A stretch of 64,000 nt of DNA from Bagarius yarrelli (GCA_005784505.1 VCAZ01000032.1:2526611-2590610), one strand, 5' to 3'; counted from the first letter of the stretch, positions 46,321-57,202 are shown. Numbers and translations are program-made. Notes: a model not told the origin generated them from the sequence alone.

Positions 46321-46764
46321 ATTTCTATCCATGGTGTTATTTATATTCCACCATTCCATCCAAAAAAAAAAACATCTGGAATGAAATCGATTGAACTGAT
46401 ACTACTTACATTAGTACATAAAACTATTTCTTTATTCTACAAACCCGTCTTATAAACTCAACTGGAGTATGTAGAGATACAGTATTCAGAAGATATTTCA
46501 TACGCTTGATTTGTTCTCAGGTACGAACTAGAAGAACTTCTCCAGCTCATTCAGCCGATCATGCGTCAGCGGTGTCATGGGCATCAGAGAGTGGGATCTC
46601 AGTGGGATCTGGCACCGGGAACTGGTGCCAGATGGGCTGCATTGAATACGACAGTCTTTCGAGTTTTCCACAGGAGTTCAGCAGGTGATGAAGGAGAAGT
46701 CAGCGGAGAATGAGAAAGCTGGTGCGGCAGCTGAGAGAAAGACTGGTGTAATTTTTAATTGAAA

Positions 46765-47140
46765 CTAATACCCTCAAACACTGTCCCAGCATGACAATGT
46801 CACCGTGGACAAAAACCCCTGACCTCCATGAAGACACGCTGTGTTTTGATTGGAGTAGAAAAACTCTCATGTCCTGTACAAAACCCTGATTCCGACTCAA
46901 TCCCTTTAAACTGAACATCGGTTGGATAAACCGCAACACCGCCTGAACCCCAGACCTCCTCACCTCAACATTAGTGTCTAATCTCACTTATACTATTGTG
47001 TCTAAATGATCTAAATGATCACATGACACAATCTAGTGGAAACTTGTTCCAGAAGTGTGCTGGTGTTTAAGAGTTTGACTACATCTGGAACAAACAGTTG
47101 TGATATGATGGGCATGTGTCCCAATACTTTTGATCATACC
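46765..47140 (+). pseudogene. Tc1/mariner transposase C-terminal relic
   Basis: Sequence ACTGTCCCAGCATGACAATG aligns with the QHDNAP-encoding part. GACCTCCATGAAGACACGCT and CTCATGTCCTGTACAAAACC, then ACCTCCTCACCTCAACATTA, follow the order known for fish Tc1. Frameshifts and stops break it and the DLNPIEHLW-like motif is eroded. The 3' end near 47120 (TCCCAATACTTTTGATCATA) is a decayed terminal repeat. A 95-codon minus-strand frame here is an antisense artefact. Confidence 0.75.
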
Positions 47141-47374
47141 GATATGAGAAAAAGTTTTGCCGCTTTATTACTTGCAGTTGAGCAGAACATGATGCAGTAC
47201 CGTAATAACCGTTTTGCACGCAATTCTAATAACACAAGATGGTGCCTCATATCGGTGGATCTGATATTCCAAAATTATCGGTAAAAGCGAATAAATCTCT
47301 AACGTCTACTGTCGAAACTGCACGCGCTGTATTAATTCCTCCGCATTATAAACAGCGAAGGGCCTCAGCAGACA

Positions 47375-47535
47375 GACACGGCATTCGGCAGACGTCCTTA
47401 TATTTATCTCATTTATACTACTGAGCAATTGAGGGTTAAGGGGCCCAACAGTGGTGGCTTGGTGGAGCTGGGAATTGAACCCACAATCTTCGTGTTGGTA
47501 GTCCAACACCTTAACTATAAGCCACCGCTTCCCTA
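47375..47535 (-). mobile_element. tRNA-derived SINE, minus strand
   Basis: GGCATTCGGCAGACGTCCTT, TACTACTGAGCAATTGAGGG, GGCCCAACAGTGGTGGCTTG, and GGGAATTGAACCC (B-box complement) then the head with CACCTTAACTATAAGCCACC. Confidence 0.85.
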
Positions 47536-47720
47536 AACTTCCCTGTTTTTACTCTGGTTTCAGTCTGTAGAAGTGCCTTCGAGATTTAAGACATAAATCT
47601 TTTATCTGTAAAATCTGTTTTTATTTAATGTTAAAGTTTTTTTATAGCATAAAAACAATTTTAAGTACATATTTAAGTAATTTTTTACAGTACATGTATC
47701 CTCGTTTTTACAGCAATTTA
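47536..47720. other. AT-rich spacer
   Basis: No feature recognised. Confidence 0.4.
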
Positions 47721-47721
47721 A

Positions 47722-47803
47722 AGCTGCCACTGTTGGGCCCCTGAGCAAGGCCCTTAACCCTCAGCTGCTCAGTTAGGTAGTCCGGATAAAAGTGTAAATG
47801 TGT
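47722..47803 (+). mobile_element. SINE core and tail fragment
   Basis: GCTGCCACTGTTGGGCCCCT, GAGCAAGGCCCTTAACC and CAGCTGCTCAGTT, ending AGTGTAAATG. The tRNA-like head is absent. Confidence 0.7.
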
Positions 47804-48720
47804 TTGTGTTGTAAAATAATTTAAAGGATGGGGATTATGTTATTTTAGGATATTTTTACGTGGATTACAGCGTGTCTGAAAGGACACTGTTACACACCGT
47901 GAGGGTATATAATTCAATTAGAAGTCTGAGGAACGTCTTGTGAAATCTCTTCACATATGTGAATCATCCTGAAAGCGAGGCCGTGGTGCTACATGGCTCT
48001 GTGCCTGAGCGTTTCTTCAGAGAACAAAGTGTCTCAGTGAGGACACCCCAGTCCAGGTGGACGTCTATCTATGGACACGTATCGAAGTGACAAGACCATC
48101 TGTTCCACTACCGAGACAAGCGGAGGTTTACTTAAGCGATGTCTTTATTTCTGGAGTGCGGCTTCGCAGCAACAGGGAGAGTCAATCTGATATGCACGTT
48201 TCTACCATGCAAAACGTTTAAACAACATTGATTAAACCTTTGCTGTTTAAAGCAATCCTGTATCTGCAATTATTAACAAAGGAACTTAGATATTAATTGC
48301 ATCATGTTCAACTGTTGTTATTTTATTCTCTTCTGTCCAGCCGTGCGTAAACACACACACACACACACACACACTAATTTATTTTCACACAAAAAGTAGT
48401 TTAAGTGCAGCACTGTGTGGAGAGTCTCTGGAATCCAAAGTAACCCTGAGCAGAAGACTTATAAATAAAGCTGAAGTTCCTTTTAATGAACTTCCACTGT
48501 TCCTGTTAATGAAGCTCCATTTTTTTTTGTGATGCAGGACATTTGACATCTGAGTATATATTAGGGACATGGGGTCACTGGGGCCAAAGTAAAAAAACAC
48601 ACAATTAGTATACAATAATAAATATTAACATATAAGGATTAAGGACACTTTGCTGTACAAAGATTTCAGTTTAGCCTTCAGCACAATCATCCCTGGGCAC
48701 CTGATCTGGAAGCTGAGCTC
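47804..48720. other. Unique-looking DNA with one CA run
   Basis: CA run at about 48350-48373. No gene recognised. Confidence 0.4.
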
Positions 48721-48721
48721 G

Positions 48722-49077
48722 TCCATCCATCATGTCTTTACCTGCTTGTTCCTAATTAGGGTCACAGGGAGCTGCTGGAGTCTCTCCCAGCTCCCATTGG
48801 GTGAAAGTTAGGGATACTCCCTGGACAGGTTGCCAATCCATCACAGGACCACATATAGACAACCAACCCCACACACACACACACACTCATATGGGAAATT
48901 TAGAATCAACAAACAACCTAACAACCTGTGGGAGGAAACCGGAGAACCCGGAGTAAACCCACACAAACAAAGGGAGAACATGCAAATTCCACACAGAAAG
49001 ACCCCTGCTGGGGATACGAATCTGGGGCCGTCTTGCTGTGAGGCAACAGTGCTAACCACTTAGCCACCGTGCTGCCC
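48722..49077 (-). mobile_element. Long dispersed repeat, minus strand, near full length
   Basis: Reverse-complement copy of 53191-53520: AATTAGGGTCACAGGGAGCT, ACAGGTTGCCAATCCATCAC, AGAACATGCAAATTCCACAC, ending CTAACCACTTAGCCACCGTG plus CTGCCC. The far end looks like a tRNA-like head, suggesting a SINE-like or composite origin. Confidence 0.85.
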
Positions 49078-49800
49078 TATTGTAAAGTCATTCGGTTTGT
49101 AACCTTCTGTCCCCAATCCATCGTACAATGTGAACTGAATGTTACCCCAGATAGTCATGCGGGGTGAAAAAAAAAGGTAATCAAAATGTGACCTCTGCAT
49201 TAGGTGTTGGTTTAAATTTTGTGAATAACAGCGAAGTCCTGTGCAGGTTCAGAGCCACTTATTCAATTCTGCTTCATGGAAATAGAAACACTTTAGCCAC
49301 AGGAACCACATTTAACCATCGCCGTCCTACATAATGCTTAACACCACATAATAAATCCCTCTTCTTTTTTTCTGTTTGGCTGTACGAACGCAACGTTGTG
49401 CCGAATGTTTCCAATAAAGAAGCTTTTGTTCTGCTCTAAATGTCATTTGCTCATTCGGCTGATTCTATTGTGTTTGTGGCAGACACAGCAGGACGGGCAG
49501 AAGAACTAGCAGCCTAAAGTTCCACACAGACACAGACACAGACACAGACACCTCTCACGCAACTACCGTAGCCAACTAGAGAAAACCAGACTACAGTAAC
49601 CACATCAGTCAGGGAAAAAAAACAAGAAAGCTGTGCTTAAGAGTCTCGTCTTCACTTAGGAAAGTTTAATATATATACCGTCTTGGCGGCATGACACAGG
49701 ATTCTCCAGGACCACACACACAAACATACACACCCAAAACGGGACCCTTTAGGATTTTTTTAGGTGGTTACTTAAAATCCTCATCGACGATTTGTCAGCT
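49078..49800. other. Unique-looking DNA
   Basis: A short CAGACA repeat lies at about 49523-49552. AAGCTTTTGTTCTGCTCTAA near 49421 recurs at about 21380. No gene recognised. Confidence 0.4.
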
Positions 49801-49807
49801 GAGTAAA

Positions 49808-49932
49808 AGATGCCACTGCTGGGCCACTGCTGGGCCACTGCTGGGCCACTGCTGGGCCCCTGAGCGAAACCGATAACTCAGATAAGATGGCTCTGGATAA
49901 GGGCGTCCACCAAATGCCCGAGTTGTAAATGG
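49808..49932 (+). mobile_element. SINE fragment with 11-bp tandem expansion
   Basis: Four copies of CCACTGCTGGG stand head to tail at about 49812-49856, followed by the usual GCCCCTGAGC and the tail segment GGCTCTGGATAAGGGCGTCC. Other copies of this SINE have the 11-mer once. Confidence 0.85.
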
Positions 49933-50371
49933 TTAAACAATAAACCTTAAATTAAGTATCTTCGTTTAACCATCAGTCTAAGGAACTATTGGGTGTTACA
50001 ACGAAGATTAGCCAGTATTGCATGCAAAAGTTTTGGCACTCCTGGGAAAATAAAACCAGAAAAACCAGCTAGTTAGAAAGAAATACTTTTTTTTCCCATA
50101 CGGTTTTCATGTCACTTAGTAACATCAATCTGTCGGATGCTTTTAAATGTCTTTGTTTTCCCCTTTTTTTCCAGAAAGTTTTGTATTTACACCCTGAGTG
50201 TTGAACCTCCTCTAGACACGTGTCGTAAATTTTTATTACAAATCGCTTGTCCGATGTTTCTTGTAGAATTTGAGACACCCACATCTGTTTCTGCTCAGAT
50301 CGACTCACGAAAACGAAGGAAATGTTGCACTTATTTTCTTTTCAATTTCATTCCCATTAAAATAAGGGAGA

Positions 50372-50530
50372 GGTGGTAGCTCAGTGGTTGCACTGCTAAC
50401 CAAGAGATTGTGGGTTTAATTCCCAGCACCACTCTAAAGTAAGGCCCTAAACCCCCCGATTGCTTAGTTGTATAAATGAGATAAATGTAAGTTGCTCTGG
50501 ATAAAAGCGTCTGCCAAATGATAGAAATTT
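50372..50530 (+). mobile_element. tRNA-derived SINE, core deleted
   Basis: GAGGTGGTAGCTCAGTGGTT, TTTAATTCCCAGCACC, then straight to AGTAAGGCCCTAAACC without the CTGGGCCCC core. GTTGCTCTGGATAAAAGCGT and CTGCCAAATG close it. Confidence 0.85.
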
Positions 50531-50595
50531 CAATGAGTAGTTGTCAAAAAAGGAATAATTTTGGATATCCTACTTTGTCGTAGGTTGTTTTTTTT

Positions 50596-50666
50596 GGGGG
50601 GGGGGGTGGGGGGGGGGGGGGGGGGGGTGGGGGGGGGGGGGGGGGGGGGGGGGGGGTTGGGGGGTT
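50596..50666. repeat. G-homopolymer tract, about 70 bp
   Basis: Almost uninterrupted G with single T interruptions, preceded by an 8-T run. Such tracts form G-quadruplexes readily and are also common at assembly errors, so the true length is uncertain. Confidence 0.9.
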
Positions 50667-50784
50667 GTCCAAAGATTTGTTTTTTTTAGTTTTGCATATT
50701 TTTAATTTTCAAGATTCCACAGGTTAAATGTCTACAATCAGCCGAATAGCTGCTAGATCTCCTACACCGACTGCATGGTTCATT

Positions 50785-51550
50785 TGTTAATGGCGTTGTT
50801 GCTAAGCTTGCGGAGGTTTGTGTTTATGGGTTTGTTGCTGATGTTGGCGGTGTTTGTATGGATTGGTTTGTGGCTGAGGGTAGGGGTGTTCGTGTGGATG
50901 TCGGTCTTGCTGAGGTTGGGCATTTTTGTGTTGATGGTGTTGTTGCTGAGATTAGGGGTGTTTGTGTGGATGACGTTGCTGCTAAGGTTGGGGGTTTTTG
51001 TGTTGATGGCGTTGATGCTGAGGTTGGGGAGGTCTGTGTTTATAGGTTTGTTGCTGAGGTTGGGGGTGTTTGTGTGGATGTCGATCTTGCTAAGGTTGGG
51101 CATTTTTGTGTCGATGGCGTTATTGCTGAGTTTGAGAGTCTTTGTGTTGATGACGATGCTGCTAAGGTTGGGGGTTTTTGTGTTGATGGCGCTGTTGCTG
51201 AGGTTGGGGAGGTTTGTGTTGATAGGTTTGTTGCAAGGTTAGGGGTGTTTGTGTGGATGTCAGTCCTGCTGAGTTTGGGGTTTTTGTGTCGATGACGTTG
51301 CTGCTAAGGTTGGGGGTTTTTGTGTCGATGACGTTGCTGCTAAGGTTGGGGGTTTTTGTGTTGATGTTGTTGTTGCAAGGTTAGGGGTGGTTGTGTGGAT
51401 GTCGGTCTTGCTGAGTTTGGGGTTTTTGTGTCGATGGCGTTGTTGCTGGGGTTGAACGTTTTTGTGTTGATGACGTTGCTTCTAAGGTTGGGGTTGGTCG
51501 TGTTGCTGGCATTGCTTGTGAGGGTGGGGATGTTTATATTGATGGTGTTG
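50785..51550. repeat. 36-bp G-rich minisatellite with higher order
   Basis: About 21 units of 36 bp built around GCTGAGGTTGGGG and GTTTTTGTGTTGATG. Variants containing GGAGGTTTGTGTT recur at 50812, 51028 and 51208, spacings of 216 and 180 bp (6 and 5 units). The 36-bp period keeps frames open on both strands: 12-residue LLLRLGVFVLMA repeats on plus and NTKTPNLSNN repeats on minus. I see no start context, signal or flanking domain to support coding. Confidence 0.9.
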
Positions 51551-51955
51551 ATGAAGTGAGCAGTTACTGAATTATGGTATGGGGTAAAGGCTGAACATAC
51601 TGGCCAAAAATTAGTCAAAAATTGTCTTCCTGATAATTACCAATAAAATAAAATGTCACAGATGCTACGCTATAGAACTTAGACCTCTTATGTAGCTCTA
51701 GCACGAAACAAGCAGAAAATAAAAATAAAAGGTGTTTAATTTTATTTTGAACCGAGTTTCTTAGAGTGTGTGCAAGAGTAACACATTATTATCAACCCTC
51801 CCACATCCTCTTCTTATTACTCTGCTTGAAGGGCGTGTGCAGTGTCCTTGTTCTCTAGCGGTTACAAGTGTTTCAAACCGTAAACTTGTATTCACACTGA
51901 ATACAATGAGTTTTATAGTTAACTATAACATACGGATAGAAATGAGATATTGTAA
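51551..51955. other. AT-rich spacer
   Basis: No feature recognised. Confidence 0.4.
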
Positions 51956-51959
51956 GAAA

Positions 51960-52320
51960 TATGTGGGTCCACACCTTGAAAGGCCACCAAAGGGGTTAAT
52001 CATGTAGCCACGTCCAAAAATACATATTTCTGTACTACATAGTGTGTAAAAACAAGCACCCCGACTTTTCCATTAGCCAACAGGAGACACGACTTGTTAT
52101 AAGCAAAAATGGCGGAAAGCGGCAATGTGGCACTTTTTACGAAAGGAAAAAATATTCTATCATTGTGAGTAAACTTGTTTACCATCATTCAAGTAAGCAT
52201 GATCCAAATTTACACTCAATATCGATGTTGTGGATGTAGTACAATCTGTATGTCTTATAAACCTACTATCATAGAACGTAATCGTACTATATAGAACATA
52301 GTTTCTCAAGGTTAATAACA
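51960..52320. mobile_element. MITE-like segment
   Basis: TGTACTACATAGTGTGTAAA, GCAAAAATGGCGGAAAGCGG and ACGTAATCGTACTATATAGA resemble the interior of CATACTA-type MITEs at 27205-27583 and the ATGGCGG word near 26240. Ends not defined. Confidence 0.4.
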
Positions 52321-52559
52321 ATGTTCTAATTTAAATGTAGTAACTATTTAGGTAGTATGTGATTTCTGAGTCTTGTCATGTGATTTATCCCTGTCCTGAC
52401 TATGGTTGTTACTCTCATTGTTGATTGTTTGATCAGTTGTGTAGGTAAACCTTTTTCACAATTATTACTGGTTTATTACTAATCTTTTTCGCTAGGTTAA
52501 GCTAGGTTAAGCTAAGCCGCAATGTACCATTTTGTTGGTTTATTTCAAAATACTCGCAT

Positions 52560-52735
52560 TTGGTGTTCGCATCATCGTTGGTAATGTTGCTGGTGTGGAT
52601 GGAAGTGGTGTTGATGTTAATGGTGGTAGTGATGATGCTTGTGATGTTGCTGGATTAGGGTATTGATGGGTATTGATGTTAGTGATGTTGGTGATGATGC
52701 TGATGCTCTAATTTTTTTTGGTGATAATCTTGTTG
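52560..52735. repeat. Degenerate GATGTT/GATGGT repeat
   Basis: Imperfect TGTTGATGTTAATGGTGGTA-type trinucleotide sequence over about 170 bp. Confidence 0.7.
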
Positions 52736-53190
52736 GTGCCGTTGGCCATAGCATATTCAGTATCTTTCTTGATAAAAGGTTATAAATAGAATACACTCAC
52801 ACACACACACACACACGCTTGGCATGATTGACATTAGGTTCTGTACTGTTGATAACTGATGCAAAAGTGGAGTAGCTCCAGGGGAACAAACGCTTGTTCC
52901 GCCCCTTAATTAGATCCTAAGAACGTGCATCCTGCCTCACTAATAACCAGGACTAAAATAGCAATTATTTCAGCTGCTCCCGACTCTGTGTGTAATCAGG
53001 CTACGTTTGCACAGAGAGCTGGAATCTCTGGAAAAGGGAAAATCCAAGGATCAGAAACAAAGCAAACAGGTCACAAGTCACAGCCGAACTGTAACGTTTT
53101 CCTTAACTTAGACCTTTATGTCTATTGGTCCCAAAGTGGTGTCTTAGTAGTCTTAAATGAATGATTATAGAGGTACATATGGTTCTTTTA
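52736..53190. other. Unique-looking DNA
   Basis: A CA run lies at about 52797-52816. A 79-codon plus-strand frame at 52925 is unrecognised. Confidence 0.4.
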
Positions 53191-53520
53191 GGGCAGCACG
53201 GTGGCTTAGTGGTTAGCACCGTTGCCTTACAGCAAGATTTGATTCCGGGGCAGGGGACTGTCTGTGTGGTGTTTGCATGTTCTCCCCCTGTTTGCGTGGG
53301 TTTACTCTGGGTTCTCCGGTTTCCTTCCACAGTCCAAAAACATGTATGTTAGGTCGATTGGTCGATTCTACATATCCCATAGGAGTGAGTGTGTGTGTGG
53401 CCCTGTAATGGACTGGCGACCTGTCCAGGGTGTCCCCCTTCTGCATTTTGCCATTTCAGAGACAGCTGATCCTTGTGACCCCGAATTCGAGAATAAGCTG
53501 GTATAGAGGATAAGTAAATG
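53191..53520 (+). mobile_element. Long dispersed repeat, full length
   Basis: It begins GGGCAGCACGGTGGCTTAGT (tRNA-like A-box style), then GGTTAGCACCGTTGCC and a GATTCCGGGG B-box-like motif. Body words include TGTTCTCCCCCTGTTTGCG and TTTACTCTGGGTTCTCCGG, then ATGGACTGGCGACCTGTCCA. It ends CCCCGAATTCGAGAATAAGC with a TAAATGAATC tail. This repeat is widespread in fish genomes. Its class is best described as SINE-like or unclassified. Partial copies lie at 19858, 32680, 39512 and 48722. Confidence 0.85.
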
Positions 53521-54028
53521 AATCAATATTGTTCTTTTAATTGTTTTTCTAATAAAATCCGATCAGGAATTATTTTCCTCCGAAACTTCAGTGGGAATTG
53601 TTGAGAACTTTTAAATGTCAAAGAAACAATTAATTATGTGTCAACCTGTACCAGGATGTAAGGACCAAATTGACTGTATAATGCCATGTACAACGTTATA
53701 GATTACACCTTCTACCCCAAACGCCCCTAACACATATACACAAACATGCTAGACATTTAAACTCTTTAAACTCTGTTTCCCCCTAATAAAAATGTTTTTA
53801 AATGTTGTGCCACTGAAACATAAAAATATATTATAATATGGATAGGTCCATTTTGGTGTAGCATAAAAAAACACGCTATTAGCACCATCAATCCCTGAGT
53901 CTCTGAGCCAAGGCCAATCTAACATTCCAAGTAAAGCATGACAAAGTGTAGACAGACGCTGGGTTTAGTGGACGGGAACTTAAAGGAAACACTCCGTATG
54001 AATAAAACGCTCCCATACATAAACTCAC
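53521..54028. other. Unique-looking DNA
   Basis: No repeat recognised. It forms the downstream flank of the minus-strand splice-like site at 54029-54069. Confidence 0.4.
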
Positions 54029-54069
54029 CGACTGTTAGCTAAAGGCTTCAGGGTGCACGTCAGACTTAC
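54029..54069 (-). other. Candidate recursive splice site or 41-nt microexon
   Basis: On the minus strand a pyrimidine tract (GGTTTCGCTTTCGTCTTGTC then TCCTGTAG) is followed directly by GTAAGTCTG. Forty-one nt later comes GTGAGTTTATG (donor at 54028). One frame is open (VSLTCTLKPLANSR). The motifs TGTAGGTAAGTC and GGTGAGTTTA are shared exactly with 22,890-22,925, though the interiors differ. Confidence 0.35.
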
Positions 54070-54270
54070 CTACAGGAGACAAGACGAAAGCGAAACCAAT
54101 GAGAAATCATTGGGTTACATATACTTAATAGTAATTCTTGTAAAGCTGATCGATTAACATTACAATGATTTAATCAGGCATTTATGTTGCTGAAGGGTCA
54201 CACACACTTAGAGTTTAAAAGCTTTACACCAGAGATGAATGGTAGGAGGTAATCTGTAGGTCATTTAGCA

Positions 54271-54447
54271 GGGGCAGTGGTGGCTCAAATGGCTAAGTTG
54301 CTGGGTTCGAGCCCCACCTCCGGCGAGTCAACCACTGTTGGGTCCTTGAGCAAGACCCTTAACCCCTCCTGCTCCAGGGGTGCTGTATCATAGCTGACCC
54401 TGCGCTCTGACCCCAACTTACTACGATGGGATATGCGGAAAATGTAG
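54271..54447 (+). mobile_element. Second SINE family, copy 1
   Basis: GGCAGTGGTGGCTCAAATGG head, B box GGTTCGAGCCCC, CAACCACTGTTGGGTCCTTG, then CTGTATCATAGCTGACCCTG and CGCTCTGACCCCAAC. It shares the tRNA-like layout and the CTTGAGCAAG...CCCTTAACCCC core with the main SINE but has a different 3' half. Confidence 0.8.
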
Positions 54448-54690
54448 GGGGCAGGGTGACTCAAATGGTTAAGGTGCTAAGTTGTTAATCTGAAGACCAG
54501 AAACACCTGGGTTCAAGCCCCACCTCTGGCAAGTCAACCACCGTTGGGTCCTTGAGCAAGACCCTTAACCCCAGGGGCACTGTATCATAGCTGACCCTGC
54601 GCTCTGACCCCAACTAAGATGGGATATGCGAAAAATGCATTTCATTGGCTCTGTACATGTACCTTGCACAATGAATTGAATATACTTATA
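54448..54690 (+). mobile_element. Second SINE family, copy 2
   Basis: Immediately follows copy 1 in the same orientation: GGCAGGGTGACTCAAATGGT, GGGTTCAAGCCCCACC, the same CTGTATCATAGCTGACCCTG, then ATATGCGAAAAATGCATTTC and a TTGAATATACTTATATACTT tail. It is longer at the 3' end than copy 1. Confidence 0.8.
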
Positions 54691-54819
54691 TACTTATACA
54701 CCCTTATCCAAAAATACTTACATTAAATACTTACATTACATGTCGCAAAACGTACAAGTGTAAAGTACCATGAAAACACAAGTCATACATTAACAACACC
54801 CATAAATGCTGCAGTATTT

Positions 54820-55262
54820 TCTGGGCCCAAGCTCATCTGAGACAGACTGATGCAAAATGAAAAAAAATTTGCTGTGGTCTAATGTGTCCTCATTTCAAAT
54901 TGTTTTTAGGAAAGCATGGACATCTCGTCCTCTGGGTGAAAGAGACTGCTATCAGTGAAAAAATGCATCTGTGATGGTATAGGCTGTGCCATGCCCCATT
55001 CTGCACGTATTACAATAGCGTGACTTCGTAGTAAGGGTGTGGGTACCAGACTGGCCTGCCATTAGACTGTCCAGACCTGTCTTCCATTAAAAATGTGTAC
55101 TGAAATATGATACACCAATGCAGACCCCAGACTGTTGAGCAACTGAGAAAGTCGTACACCAAGACACAATTGGAAAGAATTACGCCTACAAAGCTTCAAC
55201 AATTAGTGTCGTCAGTTCCCAAACGCTTATTGAGTGTTTTTGGTTGCAAGCATTGAATTTAC
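54820..55262 (+). pseudogene. Decayed transposase, Tc1/mariner-like
   Basis: Ordered words recall a common fish DDE transposase: GCACGTATTACAATAGCGTG, CTGGCCTGCCATTAGACTGT, CCAGACCTGTCTTCCATTAA with AAATGTG (region of the SPDL-PIENVW motif), then CAGACCCCAGACTGTTGAGC and AAAGCTTCAACAATTAGTGT. Multiple stops and indels leave no frame. Superfamily assignment rests on the SPDL-type motif only. Confidence 0.6.
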
Positions 55263-55287
55263 ACCAATATTCAGTTTATATTGAGAG

Positions 55288-55422
55288 TTTTATACAACTG
55301 AGCAATTAGGGGTTAAGGACCTTGCTCTAGGGCCCACAGTATTGGCTTGGTAGTGCTGGGAATAGAACCCCAGTCTTTCTGGTATTGGTCCAACACCTTA
55401 ACCACTAAGCCACCACTTCCCC
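55288..55422 (-). mobile_element. tRNA-derived SINE, minus strand
   Basis: TATACAACTGAGCAATTAGG, GACCTTGCTCTAGGGCCCAC, TTGGTAGTGCTGGGAATAGA, and head complement CACCTTAACCACTAAGCCAC. The 3' tail is missing. Confidence 0.85.
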
Positions 55423-55859
55423 AAATTTAAAATGAGCAAATATTTGCAAGCGACAATAAAGTTGATCAATTTGTATCGTCTTTGTCGTGTTGTTACGTTT
55501 TACACAACGTCCCGATTTGATTATTGTAGTTTTTACACCCATGACATTCGAATCAGCAGTTTACCGGTACCACTTGCAAGTTTTCCAGCCACCAGATGGA
55601 GAGGTTTCTCCACTTCGGTTCGCTAGAATTTCTTCACCAACCTGCTTTGCCAGATCAGAAGATCAACCTGTGGCACCACACATGTATTATGCTGTGTGAT
55701 AATAATATAAGTGGTTCTGATATCGAGAGTGAAAATGTACCAAAAGCACTAAGTCTCTGCTGAGCCTGGAGAGAGCTGCAGCACCCGGAGGTTCCCCTGA
55801 GGGCACCAGGGGCTTCTTTTTAGAGCTTTAATGTATGGTTTTAAAAGGTTTTAAATATT

Positions 55860-56168
55860 TTAGATACAAAGAGGGAACTCCCTGTGGGATTTTAGGATCC
55901 CAACATCAATTGAAAAAACAAAGAGATCGATAATACGTTGGGATTCTTCCACTGAATTTGCAATAAAGGAATTTTCAACATAGAACTTTTTCCAATTGCG
56001 AATGCACCAGATTATTATAGGACAAAAAGTGAGATTATTAGGTGTCCTTATACTTACAGGCAATATAGAGTGTAGAGAATATAGAAATCCCTGGATGTAC
56101 TTGCTATTTAAGAGTATTTCAATCCAGAACCCATTTCCTCCTTTTTTATTAAACAAGATGGACAACAT
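55860..56168 (-). pseudogene. Possible LINE (L1-type) ORF2 fragment
   Basis: A 102-codon minus-strand frame contains NLTFCPIIIWCIRNWKKF and later FSIDVGILKSHREFP. The pattern of a hydrophobic segment, then R-x-W-K-K-F, then a hydrophobic W/F-x-x-x-G-I segment recalls the region C-terminal to the reverse transcriptase in fish L1-type elements. No catalytic motif is present, so this is tentative. It could be an unrelated chance frame. Confidence 0.3.
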
Positions 56169-56257
56169 AAAGAAAAGAACAAACTAGTCTAATATAAACA
56201 GTTCTAAAGACGTTCTAGATAACTGTGTGCTGCGGACAGTTTGGAAAAGACACCCTT

Positions 56258-56292
56258 GTGTGTGTGTGTGTGTGTGAGTGTGTGTGTGCGTG
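56258..56292. repeat. (GT)n microsatellite
   Basis: GT run with two interruptions (GAGTG, GCGTG). Confidence 0.9.
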
Positions 56293-56299
56293 CTGGTGA

Positions 56300-56895
56300 T
56301 ATGTCCACCAGCTTTTGTTCATATGTTAATAAGGTTCCACTTAGACTTCAGGATGAATCTATGATATAATATTGTTAATTATTGTTAAAGTTCTCAACTG
56401 ACCAATATAACAGCATATAAAAAAAAACTTATCTAAACTGCTACACCTGCATCTTTAAATCTGCACTGCTCAGCTCATGAATCTTACACACGAGGCAAAA
56501 TGGCATCGTTCCCATCCCCCCACCCCACCCTACCTCTTTAGGATACCTGGCTTGAACCCTCCTACATGGAAGAAACCGGTGAAGTGCATTGCTATTCAGT
56601 GCAGCAGCAGCAACGGATTTATCTAAATAAGTGATTCATGGTACACCTGACAGCAGCACCTCCTCCACATCAATCTGCAGAAAAGAGCGATGCAGACCGA
56701 GGCCCACTTAGAGCTGCAGTCAAACGAAGGGTAGGAATAAGAATGAAAAAGAAAAGAGGTATGAAATAGGGGCAGCTGTGGTACGAATATAACATAGAGA
56801 TTCCTCACTTACTTCAGTACCAGACCTTCAGAATCGGCTACCGACTTGTAGCAGACAAAACAGGAGACCCGCCAGACGCCCACATAAGTGTATCC
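56300..56895. other. Unique-looking DNA
   Basis: It contains a C-rich patch (CCCATCCCCCCACCCCACCC) near 56512-56531. No gene recognised. Confidence 0.4.
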
Positions 56896-56899
56896 ATAA

Positions 56900-57185
56900 T
56901 GTCTATGTATGTTGTAGCATTCCTTTATTTCTTTGCTAAAACTAAGAGAATCAAACACTGTTCCACCATGACAATGTCCCTGTGCACAAGACCCCCTGAA
57001 GTCCATGAAAATGTTGTGTTCTGGTTGGAGTGGATGTCCTGTACAGAACCCAAATTCTGACTCAAACCCTTTAAACTGGACATCTTTGGTAAAAACCAGA
57101 GCACCAACTAAACCCCAGACCTCCTTACCTTAACATTAGTGTCTGATCTCACTAACACTACTAATCCCAGCAGTCACATGGCACA
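56900..57185 (+). pseudogene. Tc1/mariner transposase C-terminal relic
   Basis: GTCTATGTATGTTGTAGCAT, CACCATGACAATGTCCCTGT, GATGTCCTGTACAGAACCCA and CCCCAGACCTCCTTACCTTA follow the same order and share the same eroded middle as 46765-47140. Stops interrupt it. The 3' terminal repeat is not reached. Confidence 0.75.
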
Positions 57186-57202
57186 ACCCAGCGGTAATTC
57201 TA

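Noticed and set aside
46700..46987. 95-codon minus-strand frame
   Set aside because: It is antisense to a decayed Tc1 transposase, whose real coding direction is plus.
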